NCBI GenBank assembly: GCA_021229015.1
Contig: CM037781.1
Coordinates: 34,578,759 to 34,642,758, forward strand
Source of the DNA: Solen grandis
Lineage: Eukaryota; Mollusca; Bivalvia; Adapedonta; Solenidae
Reading direction: 5' to 3'
Length of the DNA: 64,000 bases
This document shows positions 45,826-57,583 of this stretch, one piece after another (the stretch's first letter is position 1; each line of letters opens with the position of its first letter). The notes beneath the pieces are model-generated. The model had not been told where the DNA came from and searched no databases. It saw nothing but the letters and a program-made list of their open reading frames with translations. The position numbers and the translations under genes are program-made.

Positions 45826-46504
45826 CAAGCTATCAATGTGTTTGAAATCGGGAACGCTAGTATGCATACAGATGTATTTAAACGTAAGATATATTTGGTT
45901 AGCGGTGATAAAGCATGTGAAATGTTGACTTCTCTTTATTTTTCGTTTAGTGTGACAAAAAGCATGTTGGTTCAACGTATCGTTTTAAACCGAGACTATT
46001 TTTTTTCACTGCCCTTTCGAAATGGATGTGCGACAGTCCCTTTCTTTTAATATTATTTCATACAGAATATGGCACTCATATGACGTCATTATTTGCACTT
46101 TATCGGTATTAAAACGGAAAGTCTATGAGGAGAAAAACAGCATGTATTAAAACGCCGATATTTTTCCTACAAACGTCTGCCTTTATGAGGTTTCCCCGAT
46201 AATGACTAGTCCCTAAATAGAAATGTGGTACATTTAAGAAGCCGAATTGCAGTGGATTAAATATTAAAACAATATCACTAAAATAAGTATTGATGGATCT
46301 CCTTTTGGGCAGATAAGTTTAATTATTCCTATAGAAGTAACTATGTATGTCAGTACTCCCATAAATTGTACAAGCAAACACACTGCTATTTTCGGTGAAT
46401 GGTTCTGGTATATCAATTATGGCAACAGGATAAGAGGTGATTCACATTTATTCTTGTCCAGACACATTTTCTCCCTTTTGACAAACTTAAATTATTAACC
46501 AGAT

Positions 46505-46990
46505 TTTCCAACGAACAATGCTGGTTATTAGTTTGGCGAATGTCGTTGTCCGGGCGGGCGGGCGGCGTCAAATTTTCGTTTCCGGATGATAACTTGAGTC
46601 ATACATGACAAATCAATACCAAACTTTTTTGTACAGGCAGCTTATATGAAGAGCTTGCTTGGTATTGTATTTCAAGTCAGCCGGGTTGTGACTAAAAATA
46701 GAAAATACGTTTCCGGATGATAACTTGAGTCATAGATGACATATCTATAACAAACTTTATGTACAGCTAGCTTATATTAAGGGCTTGATTGGTATTCGTT
46801 TGATGTCAGCTGGGTCAAGGTCTGTGTGTCCAAAAATAGAAAATACAGGGGAAACATTATAACTTGAGTCAAAGAAGACATATCTATACAAACCTTATAT
46901 ACAGTTGGCTTATATTACGAGTTTGCTTGGTATTGCATTTGAAGTAGCTGGGTCAAGGTCAAGGTCACTTTGACAAATTAAATTAAAAAA
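46505..46990 (+). mobile_element. Short element with three ~145-150 bp monomers
   Basis: Starts near GCTGGTTATTAGTTTGGCG, with GTCGTTGTCCGGGCGGGCGG. Three monomers follow with TTTCCGGATGATAACTTGAG, TCATA(C/G)ATGACA, ATACCAAACTTT, TGTACAG..AGCTTATAT and GCTTG(C/A)TTGGTATT, then CAAGGTCAAGGTCAC. The architecture parallels the other tandem-monomer elements. No 3' hairpin could be placed; the end is approximate. Confidence 0.6.
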
Positions 46991-47281
46991 TAGCTAAACA
47001 AAATGTAGCATGTGTATTTTATGTATTCTGTAACAAAGGCAGTGCGTCTCATTTAACCCATTACCTCGATCACGATATCAAAGGACTATTTTCACTAAGT
47101 TGTAAAAATGGCCTAAACTTTTCGGGAAAATTAATATGCATTTCAGAAGTATTTTTCAATCTTTAACATAAACAACGAACCGTAAATTACCGAAAACGGA
47201 TATAATCAGTATTTATCATTTGTCAGGTTGAACAAAATATTTGATTGAAAATACCTGTTGAAATCCATTGAACCGTAATTT

Positions 47282-47475
47282 ACACGCGTTTTGTATGAAA
47301 TATTGGCTGATGTCATCTTTTGTTACGATGAATTCAGTGTGGCCGCATGCTTCGACAAACAAGACACTTTCCATGTGTATACCTAAATGATTACTCTTTA
47401 TTCTGTAAAAATATCTTGTCTGTCGAAGCATGCGGCCAATATGAATTTCAACAAAATATGATAAGAGACGCGTAA
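47282..47475. repeat. GC-cored fold-back hairpin
   Basis: GGCCGCATGCTTCGACA at 47341-47357 is perfectly mirrored by TGTCGAAGCATGCGGCC at 47421-47437. The stem extends inward (ACAAGAC / GTCTTGT region) and, with mismatches, outward (GAATTCA, TCATCTTTTGTT, ACGCGT) to about 47282 and 47475. The loop is ~45 nt. It is GC-rich in AT-rich surroundings. Either a small fold-back element or a precursor of a structured transcript; the sequence cannot decide. Confidence 0.65.
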
Positions 47476-47845
47476 CGGCTCTATGCTTTATATCTTCACC
47501 GGTTTATAAAAAAGATGATACAAATGTACTTTAACGGTTTTATTTTCGCTAATCTTTTATTATGTAAACATCATCATTGTCTTTTAAATGTTTCTCTGAA
47601 TATTTGACATTTAAATTATGTAAGATCATAGAAACATGGTAATCGATGACAAAACGGTCGAAATAGCAGAGGATATTTTTGCCTTTACAACGTTACATCA
47701 AATGATCAAAGTACACGGATATTAAAGTATTTTGTCGATTGCGATGTTGATATTTAACCAAACTATTTTCTATGACTTATATGCTTTCTTTTAAATATTT
47801 ACGTAAGTATGATTCTCATAATTTAATTCCTTTTTTTTATCGTCG

Positions 47846-48425
47846 GAGGTCCTAACTGCGCCCCTGTCCTAACTCCGCCACCTTCCTTTATATTATCATA
47901 ATCTCGCTAGATTTTATTACACGCGTAAGCGACTTTGAGCTTTTTTTTACTATGTTTCTGTAAATAAACTCAGATGATTTTTGTACGTACGAAATTTTGA
48001 TTCAAACAGATAAATATTGCAAATTTTATCTCGCACCACTCTTTTGATGTGTTTTTTCTTAATACAAAATGATTTCCACTCAGAATGGCCTTTTTACACT
48101 CAAATTTTTAAAATAAAAGTATCTCGGAAATTCCATCTGCTGTGTTTACATATTTATAAATGGAAGTCATATGTGTACAAATTGCAACTGATATGACGTC
48201 ACCTAGGGGGCGGAGTTAGGACCACACAAAATGATGGCATAATATTTGACTTGTAATTTATTAAATGTTATTTTTGAGTGAATACTTATTTATAAAAGAA
48301 TTGTTTGCGGGGGTATTAATATGAATTTGATAGAATTATTTTGTACGTGAACAATTTCTATTCTATGTTTTTTATTTATGTTGCATTTCCTGATTAAAAT
48401 TTAGAGGGGCGCAGTTTGGGCACTC
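47846..48425. repeat. Imperfect inverted motifs around GC-rich CCTAACTCCGCC
   Basis: GGTCCTAACTGCGCCCCTG (47849) and CCTAACTCCGCC (47868) face GGCGGAGTTAGG (48209) and GGGGCGCAGTTTGGGC (48406) in the opposite orientation, with AT-rich DNA between. They are spaced like degraded fold-back element ends, but continuous TIRs are not seen. Confidence 0.4.
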
Positions 48426-50734
48426 GAGGATATTTAAATACTGAAAAGAAGCGTTACGCACCGTTAATAAATGATCCAAGCTACATTTATTTAAATAGCT
48501 TCAAGAAAGCATCGCACATTTTTCAAACATTTGGTGTGTATTAACTTATTGCATACATCAACACATAAAGGCATGTTCATTGTGTACTCAAATCTATTTT
48601 TAGATGTGTGTTTACATAAGTTGGGTAGATAGCATTGATTTTCATAGTTTACACGGCGGTTAATTGAATCGTTGATGATGACATTATATCGTGTCTTAAA
48701 CTTAAAGGTATCATTAATTCACAGAAATAGAAATCCACCTCTCACTCATCTGATTATTTCCATAAGAAAATAGTTTGAAATTCTTAGAACAATGTGAAAA
48801 TAAACACTAAACTTCTACTTCGCGCCTGGAATGATAAAAAACACTGTCTGTACCTGACCAAAATAGTGGAATTAACAAAAGAAAAATGTTGTATACCCCA
48901 GTACCCAGTAGATCTACTCTTTTTACTTCATTGATAGTATGACACTAGTAGAAAAGATCCATATATATATGTATTTTGAAGGTTGAAATGTGCATATGCA
49001 GGCTGAATATTACACACTGTTCTCCTCTGAATAATTAGAGTAGATCCATGTTAACCCTTTTGTGTAAAATCTGACCACCCAAAACAAAATTACAGCTGGG
49101 AAAACTGCGACAGACGTAACCAAAACATAACTACATCCCTTAATGCCATGGTGACAGAAGAATGTTTTTTGTGAATGGAATCATCATTTTTAATATCAGT
49201 CTAGCGTTGCTTCTTATTTGTCCAAAAATCATAAAGTTCTGAGCTTAGGCCATTTTCACCACTTAGTGAACATAGTCCTTTCTATTCTTTGATTCAAATT
49301 TGTGATTAAGAGCAAATGCTTCATTTTTCATAATGTTTTCAAAAATCATGTTTCTCAGATATGACAAATTGTGTTGGTATCAGGTAATTGGTTAAACTCT
49401 ATCTCTGCTATATCAGTAGTTCTATGCCTGCATCTTGCTATTGTGTGTGTGTATGTTTCTGTATTCCTTCTGGCATGATGATCATTATATCAGCATAATA
49501 TTTGCTTCCCATCCAAATTCATAATCAATTGCATGTTTATATAAGCGAGCATTAATCATGAACAATCTGGTTTTTGCGTCAGTCCTGACCCTTGTTGCTT
49601 TATTTATTGTAATGGGGTGTACTAAAGGAATAAAAGCATGCCAAAAACACAACCTTATATCTTTATAAATTTGTTTCACTCAACTGGTTGCCATACGCTT
49701 ATGAATGCCTCAGAATATGTTGATATGATCGCTGGGTGTCACACAAGTCATGTCAAATGAATTCAAAATATATATGAACTCAAAATATATCCACTTTTGG
49801 AATACATCGTTATTTTAAATAAAAACGCTGATAGTCAAATATACATGCGTACAAAATATGACGGAATAATGGCGTTCGCCGTACATACACGTGTGTGGTA
49901 TTTTTCTGAATGCCTTTACACAAATATGATTTTCCACCTAAAAACCTAATATACATAAGCTTATAATTATGATTGAACAAAATTACTGAAATATTCCACA
50001 GATTTCTGACGCCTTTTTTATATGATACGGAATGCATTCTACGATTCACTGGGACAGCCCCGGTGCTATTGCATTCTAGCTGGTTTGAAGTATGATGGTA
50101 GTTCAACCCGGGTTCCTTTGATTTTCCTTCTGGAATGAGCTGTGCGTCATTTTATGACAATGATATCGCACTTACGATAAACTTCAGCACAAGAACAGAA
50201 ACAACCACTTCTAATTAAATTCAAATTCAATTACTTAAGTTTTTGTGATGGATATCGTAAGCACTTCATGCAACCTGTGAAAATAATAAAACTCCATTAA
50301 ATTATCGTCTTCATTGATTGTATGATTATTGAATATTATTTTTCGAATTCTTAATACACCAACGACATCATGAGTGTACTCAACCTGGGTAATTAATTAG
50401 GTCGCTGCATCTAATGCATTATACATTTCATCTCATAAAACGAGTATATTTTGCCATTAAATCAACGTATAGTGTCCTACAATCCTTCTATTCATACAGA
50501 TATTGCATATTTCTATCAAATTTTGTATTAAACAAGTAACTGGTTTTGCACGCAACACATGAGTCCCCTATTGGTGATGTGCATATTTTTTCCGTTACCA
50601 ATGCAACAAGAATATTGGTACGAGAAAAAGTTACTCGCAGAATCTCCATAATGCCTTCTTTCATATTCAAGTGTCATAACATTATTTTAAACGGTTTTTA
50701 AGGTAATCGCAGAATCAAGATTTCCGGATATTCA
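48426..50734. other. AT-rich stretch with no supported gene
   Basis: I found no termini of the recognised repeat families, no microsatellite longer than about 10 repeats, and no coding domain. A 98-codon minus-strand frame (49810-50106) has no recognisable motif. Confidence 0.4.
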
Positions 50735-50879
50735 GACGGAAAGACATACGGAGGACAAACCTATAGTCCCCTTTGGTATAAACGCCGGAAGTGGACTAAT
50801 AACAAGTTTACTCTACGAGCATGTGGAAGTGTAATCTGTAAGCAGAGGTGACACATGTGTTCCGGAGAACACCCTTGTT
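50735..50879 (+). mobile_element. 3' end of a GGTGACACATGTGTTC-family element
   Basis: Contains GACGGAAAGACATACGGAGG, CCTATAGTCCCCTTTGG and CCGGAAGTGGACTAATAACA, then TCTGTAAGCAGAGGTGACAC. It ends with the hairpin GTGTTCCGGAGAACAC followed by CCTTGTT at 50879. Only the 3' portion is recognisable. The hairpin-CTTGTT layout matches the ends of other families here. Confidence 0.6.
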
Positions 50880-51101
50880 CTTAATATAAATCATATGTTT
50901 GAAATTTTGAAGAACAACACATAAAATGTATTTGAATCTGATCAATTAGAATTCTTGTCTACGTGCATAAAAACCATTTCAACTTACCCTGTAAATATCG
51001 TAACAAGATACAATTCTAAAATAGAACGCGAGAATAAAATATATCCAGTCAGCAGTGCAGATTCGGACATTAATAATTTTTGTGTCATCTACTTTAAACA
51101 T

Positions 51102-51240
51102 AGGTGACACATAGGGATCACTTTAGGTGACACATAGGGATCACTTTAGGTGACACATAGGGATCACTTTTCCGTCGTCCGTCACACTGTTTCCGTCACG
51201 CTTCATTCAGGTGGTGACCCATGTGTTCAAAAGAACACTC
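51102..51240 (+). mobile_element. Short GGTGACACAT-family element with a 3 x 23 bp minisatellite
   Basis: Three perfect tandem copies of a 23 bp unit (AGGTGACACATAGG plus GATCACTTT; 51102-51124, 51125-51147, 51148-51170). They are followed by CCGTCGTCCGTCACAC, CCGTCACGCTTCATTCAGG, and a 3' hairpin GTGTTCAAAAGAACAC with CTCTTGTG. It looks like an internally deleted element in which the 5' terminal block has been triplicated. Confidence 0.65.
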
Positions 51241-51550
51241 TTGTGTTCATAAAATGTGAAAAACTATACGTGCGACTTACAATGAAAGCACTTGCATTAC
51301 AACATAAGCACTGTTTGTTTTTTTAATATTCAACATATAGGTATTTTTGTTAAAGGTGTTTATTTCACTAGATAGGAAAGGCTAAAAAGCATTGAAAATT
51401 GGTATGCAGGAAATGTGGCAACCTGCGGGTTCTTACCTGGCAGGACCCAGCAAGAGGCTGAAATGGTTTTAAGGGTTTGGAAGTGTCACAGATTTTAGTT
51501 AAAATTATTACCTGTTCTTTACCTGTTTAAATTATTTTTAAAGAAAAGGA

Positions 51551-52077
51551 AGACAAGAGGGCAAAGAATCTCACTTGAAAAAAAAAACTGCCTCCATTGC
51601 CTGTACATGTTACTTATTTATGGCATAGTTGTACTGAATACATATTCCACAAACAAAGATGCCTGGACGAAATTTAAGATTTTAATATTTAAAGAGGCAT
51701 AATTCCTGACCTAATAGGCCGATATTAGCCATAATCAAACTTGCCAAGAAAATTATGTTAATAAACATTGTCATATACGTGAACTAAACATTGTCAGCCA
51801 TAATCAAACTTGGTCAAGATATAATGTAATAAAAAAGTGTCATAAAGTTTGAAGATGATTACTTAAGAAATGAAATGCTAGAGTGCAAACAAACTGAAAC
51901 TTGACCTTTTTAAATATTAAAAGGGGCAAAACTCCTGACCTAATAGGCCGATATCAGCCATAATCTAACTTTGCCGAAATGAAGATGCTAGAGTGCAAAC
52001 AAACTAAATGTGGTCGACGGACGGAAGATGGACATTCAACAATCCTAATACTGAGCACATATGCTCAGGTGAGCTTA
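51551..52077 (-). mobile_element. Helitron-like element, AGCTCACC family (copy e), different monomer
   Basis: Minus-strand 5' end near 52077 is AAGCTCACCTGAGCATATG. The 3' end near 51551 is a decayed GCCCTCTTGTCTT. The interior holds two to three copies of a monomer with CTGACCTAATAGGCCGATA, AGCCATAATCAAACTTG(C/G) and GATGCTAGAGTGCAAACAAAC, unlike the ~170 bp monomer of copies a-d. Two of these blocks are separated by ~240 bp. Confidence 0.65.
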
Positions 52078-52722
52078 TAAAAGAGGGAAGAGTAATGGTT
52101 AAAATACTGTAATAAACACATTGCACGTAACTGAATTCCAAAAAAAAAAATACAATTCATACTAAATAAAAATAATTAAGATCAGCTGCTTTGTGACAAA
52201 TGATAAATATATTGTTTTCATATTTTCACATCATGAGATATTGAATAACCTTTATTATGTCTTTTTTTCAAATTAAATTGTCATAATAAGAACTCAGTAC
52301 AATATTTAAAGTTTTATTATTATGGATGCAAAAAAAAGTTAAAATGCTTATGAAACTAATTATTAATACTGCATTAACATAATAAATGATAGGAAATGCT
52401 ACTCTATTATCAGCATCCTTCAATTATTCTCGATTATCAGATAAGATATAAGAAAATGGTACTGTAACACAACGCAACGTGATGAAATGTGTTATGCCAA
52501 TTAATTTCTTTATGGGTGTTTTAAAATGCTATTCATATATTGGCAATGTTCACCAAGCGTGAAATACAGACTCCACAGTATTTGGTTTAGTGGGGTTCCA
52601 CACTGTGAACTCCCAACGGGTTGACATTCTTCTCTTATCTTGGAAGGCGAATGGGGGGGGGGGGACAAAGAAGAAGTACATTTTGACTGTAATATGAAGT
52701 AAATATATGTAATAAAGTGTTC

Positions 52723-52800
52723 TGGGGAGCCTAGTGACAGGTTCATTATAGTTGCTTGCGTGACTGCCACGAACCGCTGTAAATTCAAATCCCGACAGGA
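52723..52800 (+). mobile_element. tRNA-derived SINE head (degraded)
   Basis: GGGGAGCCTAGTGACAGGTT, then TGCCACGAACCGCTGTAAAT and TTCAAATCCCGACAGG. The last part is B-box-like and the CCAC.AACCGCTGT phrase matches the SINE at 61402. Followed within ~70 bp by SINE-body-like GCCTGTGAAAGTCATG. Not a functional tRNA. Confidence 0.5.
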
Positions 52801-55599
52801 TTATGTAATTTTTCACCGACTGAGTTATACTAATCCCTTTCCTTGGTTCCCGAGTTAAACCAGTATGTCATGCCTGTGAAAGTCATGAAAATTCCTTGAT
52901 TTCAATGATATTATAAGATCTCTAAAAAAATTTCTAAAGGGATAGGAAGTTGAACATTTATCCTAATATATTGAATTGGAACCTGTTTTGCAGATGTCCA
53001 ATTGTCTGTTTGTTTTTTTTGTTGTTTTTTTTGGGGTGGGGGGGGGGGGATCGCCTCAGTATTCTGTGTGTACTACACCAAAATCTTCCACTCACAGACA
53101 ACAATATGATAGAAACAAATGCTACTTTTAGATGTATTTATCAGATTAGGTTTTATATCCTAAAATTAGCAGCCCAGACACACAAACATATAAAGTTCGG
53201 AGTTTAATCAGCCGCAGCTTTTACGGCTTACTGGTAGGGAAACAGTTATACCTTAAAGCAAACTTGTTTCAGAGACGCCACCAACTGTTTGGTATAGAAG
53301 GAAAGTGTCCAAGCAAATTGAGCGCGAGACCTGTAGCCAGTTAATGGCATAAACCATTGTACAAATTAACGAACATGCATTTGTTGGTTTATTCCAGTAA
53401 GTCATTTTCTTAAATGAGGGGAATCCAGGGATTTATGGGCTGGACAGTATTGTTATTGTTCTGCAAGTTTTCGTAAAGCTTTGTTTTTACTGGGGGGAAA
53501 AAACGTTAATTCCAACAACATTGACCTTCCGAGTGACTGAGGGATTGCATAATTTTAGAAGACATTTGTGCACTTTCTTGCAAAATGTAACGATCGACCG
53601 TGCTGACAAAACAATAGGGCCATGATGGCCCTGAATTGCTCATCTGATTGATATTGCCTTTTATTAAAGTCATGCTGAATACAAAATCCATGCAGAAGTA
53701 CAACATAGTAATCGTACCTGCATTAAAAAACTGTACACATTTTGATGGTTATAGCTATAAAATCAAACCCTAGGGCAGGACCAAATTACACCAAAGAGCC
53801 ATGATTTTAACACTTGGTTCAGGTCCACATGGCTATATTACATACCAAATATCTAAAACCATGATATTGTGGTTTCTGACAAGATCTTTCAAAGACTCTC
53901 CTGTATAAGTCTATGTAGAATAAAGTGACCCCTTGGGCGGGGACAATTTTCACCGCAGGGCTATGATTTGATCAAACTTGTAACAAATCTATAAAGCTAT
54001 GGAATACACCAAATATCTAAACTCCAGGCCTTGTGGTTTCTAACAATAATTTTTTAGCTCACCAGAGCACGAAGTGCTCAGGGTGAGCTATTGGGATCAC
54101 CCTTCGTCCGTCGTCGTCCGTCGTCAACAATTTGCTTTAAAAGACATCTCCTCTGAAACCGCTGGACAGAATTTAAAACTTGCCATGTATGATCCTTGGG
54201 TGGGCTTCTACAAAAATTGCACAAATAAAGTTGATCCACGAAGAACTCTGGTTGCCATGGCAACAAATAGAAAAAATAATTGAAAACTTTGAAAATCACC
54301 TCCTCTGAAACCGCTGGACAGAATTTGACAAAAACCTGGCATGTATGATCCTTGGGTGGACCTCTACAAAAATTGCTCAAATAAAGTTGATCCATGAAGA
54401 ACTCTGGTTGCCATGGCAACAAATAGAAAAAATAATTGAAAACTTTGAAAATCATCTCCTCTGAAACCGCTGGACAGAATTTGACAAAAACTTGGCATGT
54501 ATGATCCTTGGGTGGGCCTCTACAAAAATTGTTCAAATAAAGTTGATCCATGAAGAACTCTGGTTGCCATGGCAACAAATAGAAAAAATAATTGAAAACT
54601 TTGAAAATCATCTCCTCTGAAACCGCTGGACAGAATTTGATAAAACTTGGCATTTATGATCCTTGGGTGGGCCTCTACAAAAAATGCTCAAATAAAGTTG
54701 ATCCATGAAGAACTCTGGTTGCCATGGCAACAAGTAGAAAAAAATAATTGAAAACTTTGAAAATCATCTCCTTTGAAACAAATGGTCAGAATTTATTTTC
54801 CGTTGGCACAAATAGTCACCTAATGAATGTCTACCATAATTGCTAAAATAAAGTTGATCCCTTGAAAAATGAGGCCCGTAGGGGTTGACTAATTTCCTTA
54901 TATACTCTAAATAGAAAAAGGAAAAAAATTAATTCCTAAAAAAAGGAGGGCCCTAGGGGGTTGGCTAATTCCCTTATATACTCTATATAGAAAACATCAA
55001 AATTCTTCTTCTGTGCTAAGGCCAATTTGGGGCCGAAATTTGGCCCCATTCCCATCCATAAAAGTATATATACTTCCTCAACTGTAGGTGAAAATCCCCC
55101 CCCCCCCCCCCACACCCCCCAAAGAAAATAATAATAAAAAAATAAAATAAAAGACCATTAAATGATCCGCATTTTTGGCTTTTCTCCGCATTTTACACAC
55201 TTCTCCTTCTCAATTTTTTTTTCTCATGTAACTGGTTATCCGCCTGGTAATCTAAAGAGAACAAAAAGAGAGAGGAAAAAACTTGAAATGAGCTTATCTG
55301 TTTAACTTTTTTTTCATTTTTTCCCACTTTTTCTATTTTGCATAAAATTCTGCCAGATTCATGGCGATGTCACGTACGCAAATTGCCGATTTTGTTACGA
55401 AAATATTTTAATGTAGAGATGCATTGTTTTGTGGATAAAAGCTAAAAAGACACACTGTAGGTAATTTGGAGAGTACTTTTAGTATTTTGCAAAATAGATT
55501 CACAACTTTCTCTGACCATGTAAACAAGAAAGTCAGTAGAACTGACAGATGCTCCCCGAAGAACGTCATTGTTACAAATAAGGCCTTGGTCAATGGGTG

Positions 55600-55826
55600 G
55601 GAGGATATGTTAAGGACCGGAATGGGATCAGCACATGCTTATCATGTATAGAATCCAGGTAATGCGCATCTCCTCTTGGTAATAAAGCTTCACATAAAAA
55701 AGTTTTGTTGAAATCAAGCCGTTAGTTCCTGAGAAATAGTCTGGACAAGGAAAGTGTGACGGACAAACGAACGAACGGACGGACAAAGCGGGGCGACTAT
55801 ATGTGTCACATTCAGTGAGCATAAAA
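55600..55826 (-). mobile_element. Fragment of a GGTGACNCAT-family element (5' part)
   Basis: In plus orientation it ends TCTGGACAAGGAAAGTGTGA, then CGGACAAACGAACGAACGG, CGACTATATGTGTCACATTC and AGTGAGCATAA. It contains one ~170 bp monomer block (CGCATCTCCTCTTGGTAATA, TTAGTTCCTGAGAAATAGTC). It is the same type as the longer array at 56360-57583. Confidence 0.55.
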
Positions 55827-56359
55827 AAAAGGTAAAAAAAAGTTCTTAACTCTCTAAACAGTAAACCATATTATATATTCTTGTTCCTTTTGATGAGACA
55901 GAAGATAAAATGGTAAATACTTTGGTGTCCCCCAGGATCACACAGGGGTCAGGCCCCACCCCCAAAATTTTACTTAGGACCTTTCAGCTCAAAGCTGTTG
56001 AAATCCCCATTCCTAAATCATATCTATTCTCCTCATCAGATGAGATGTTTTACCAACTCTAATTTGGAGACTTAGTAACATTTACTATTTAATATGATAA
56101 TACGTGTTACTCATCAGATCTTTCATTGATTTTTTTAAAGTTTTTATACTACTGAAAATTAAGTCATACATTTCAATGTGTGCTCATATCAAAGAGGTTA
56201 ACCAACACTCTTGACATATGACTGGATATTTGAAATAGTGTATAATGGCCTAAACAACAATTAGCTGACATGATTATGATTGACATTACTAGCATATTGA
56301 ATTTTGTGGGGTTTTGTTTAAAATGATATCTCCTGTTAAATTAGGCAAATGACATGAAT

Positions 56360-57583
56360 ATCAGTCAACAACATGGTAGTAGGGGCCATAACTCTCTTAA
56401 AAATTGAGGAACCAGGTCACGTCAACAATATGCGTATCTACTCTTGGTAATAAAGCTTCCCATAAAGTTTCATTGAATTCAAGCCATTAGTTCCTGAGAA
56501 ATAGCCCGGACAAGAATCATCATGCAACATGAACTATATGCCAAAAGGTCAAGGGGCCATAACTCTGTGAAAAATTGAGGAACCAGGTCACTCCGACGAT
56601 ATGCGTATCTACTCTTGGTGATGAAGCTTCCCATAAAGTTTGTTGAATTCAAACCATTAGTTCCTGAGAAATAGCCCGGACAAGAATCATGCAATATGTA
56701 CTATAGGCCAAAAAGTCAAGGGGCCTTAACTCCTTGAAAAATTTAGGAATCTGGTCATGCTGACGATATGCGCATCTCCTCTTGGTAATAAAGCTTCCCA
56801 TAAAGTTTGTTGAATTCAAGCCATTACTTCCTGAGAAATAAGCCCGGACAAGAATCATGCAATATGTATTATAGGCCAAAAAGTCAAGGGGCCTTAACTC
56901 CTTGAAAAATTTAGGAATTGGGTCATGCTGACGATATGCGCATCTCCTCTTGGTAATAAAGCTTCCCATAAAGTTTCATTGAATTCAAGCCATTAGTTCC
57001 TGAGAAATAGCCCGGACAAGAATCATGCAAATGAACTATAGGCCAAAAAGTCAAGGGGCCATAACTCTGTGAAAAATTGAGGAACCAGGTCACTCCGACG
57101 ATATGCGTATCTACTCTTGGTGATGAAGCTTCCCATAAAGTTTCTTTGAATTCAAGCCATTAGTTCCTGAGAAATAGCCCGGACAAGAATCATGCAATAT
57201 GTACTATAGGCAAAAAGTCAAGGGGCCTTAACTCTTGAAAAATTTAGGAACGGGTCATGCTGAGATATGCGCATCTCCTCTTGGTAATAAGCTTCCATAA
57301 AGTTTCGTTGAATTCAAGCCTTAGTTCCTGAGAAATAGCCCGGACAAGAATCATGCAATATGTACTATAGGCCGAAAGGTCAATGGGCCATAACTCTTTG
57401 AAAAATTTAGGAACCGGGTCATGCTGAGGATATGCGCATCTCCTCTTGGTAATAAAGCTTCCCATAAAGTTTCGTTGAATTCAAGCCGTTAGTTCCTGAG
57501 AAATAGTCCGGACAAGGAAAGTGAGACGGACGAACGGACGGACAAAGCGGCGACTATATGCGTCACCTTCGGTGAGCATAATA
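56360..57583 (-). mobile_element. GGTGACNCAT-family element with ~7 tandem ~170 bp monomers
   Basis: Monomers are anchored on ATATGCG(T/C)ATCT(A/C)CTCTTGG at about 56428, 56600, 56766, 56935, 57100, 57264 and 57430. Each also has AAGCTTCCCATAAAGTTT, GTTCCTGAGAAATAGCCCGG and AGGGGCC(A/T)TAACTC. The array ends at 57583 with GGACAAGGAAAGTGAGACGG, ACGAACGGACGGACAAAGC, CGACTATATGCGTCACCTT and CGGTGAGCATAA, the minus-strand 5' terminus. The copy near 57220-57320 differs almost only by small deletions. Confidence 0.75.

Noticed and set aside
54078..54653. 191-codon minus-strand frame with repeated blocks
   Set aside because: It is the translation of four ~156 bp tandem monomers. A period divisible by three keeps one frame open. 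No start context or domain; it overlaps the terminus of element copy g.
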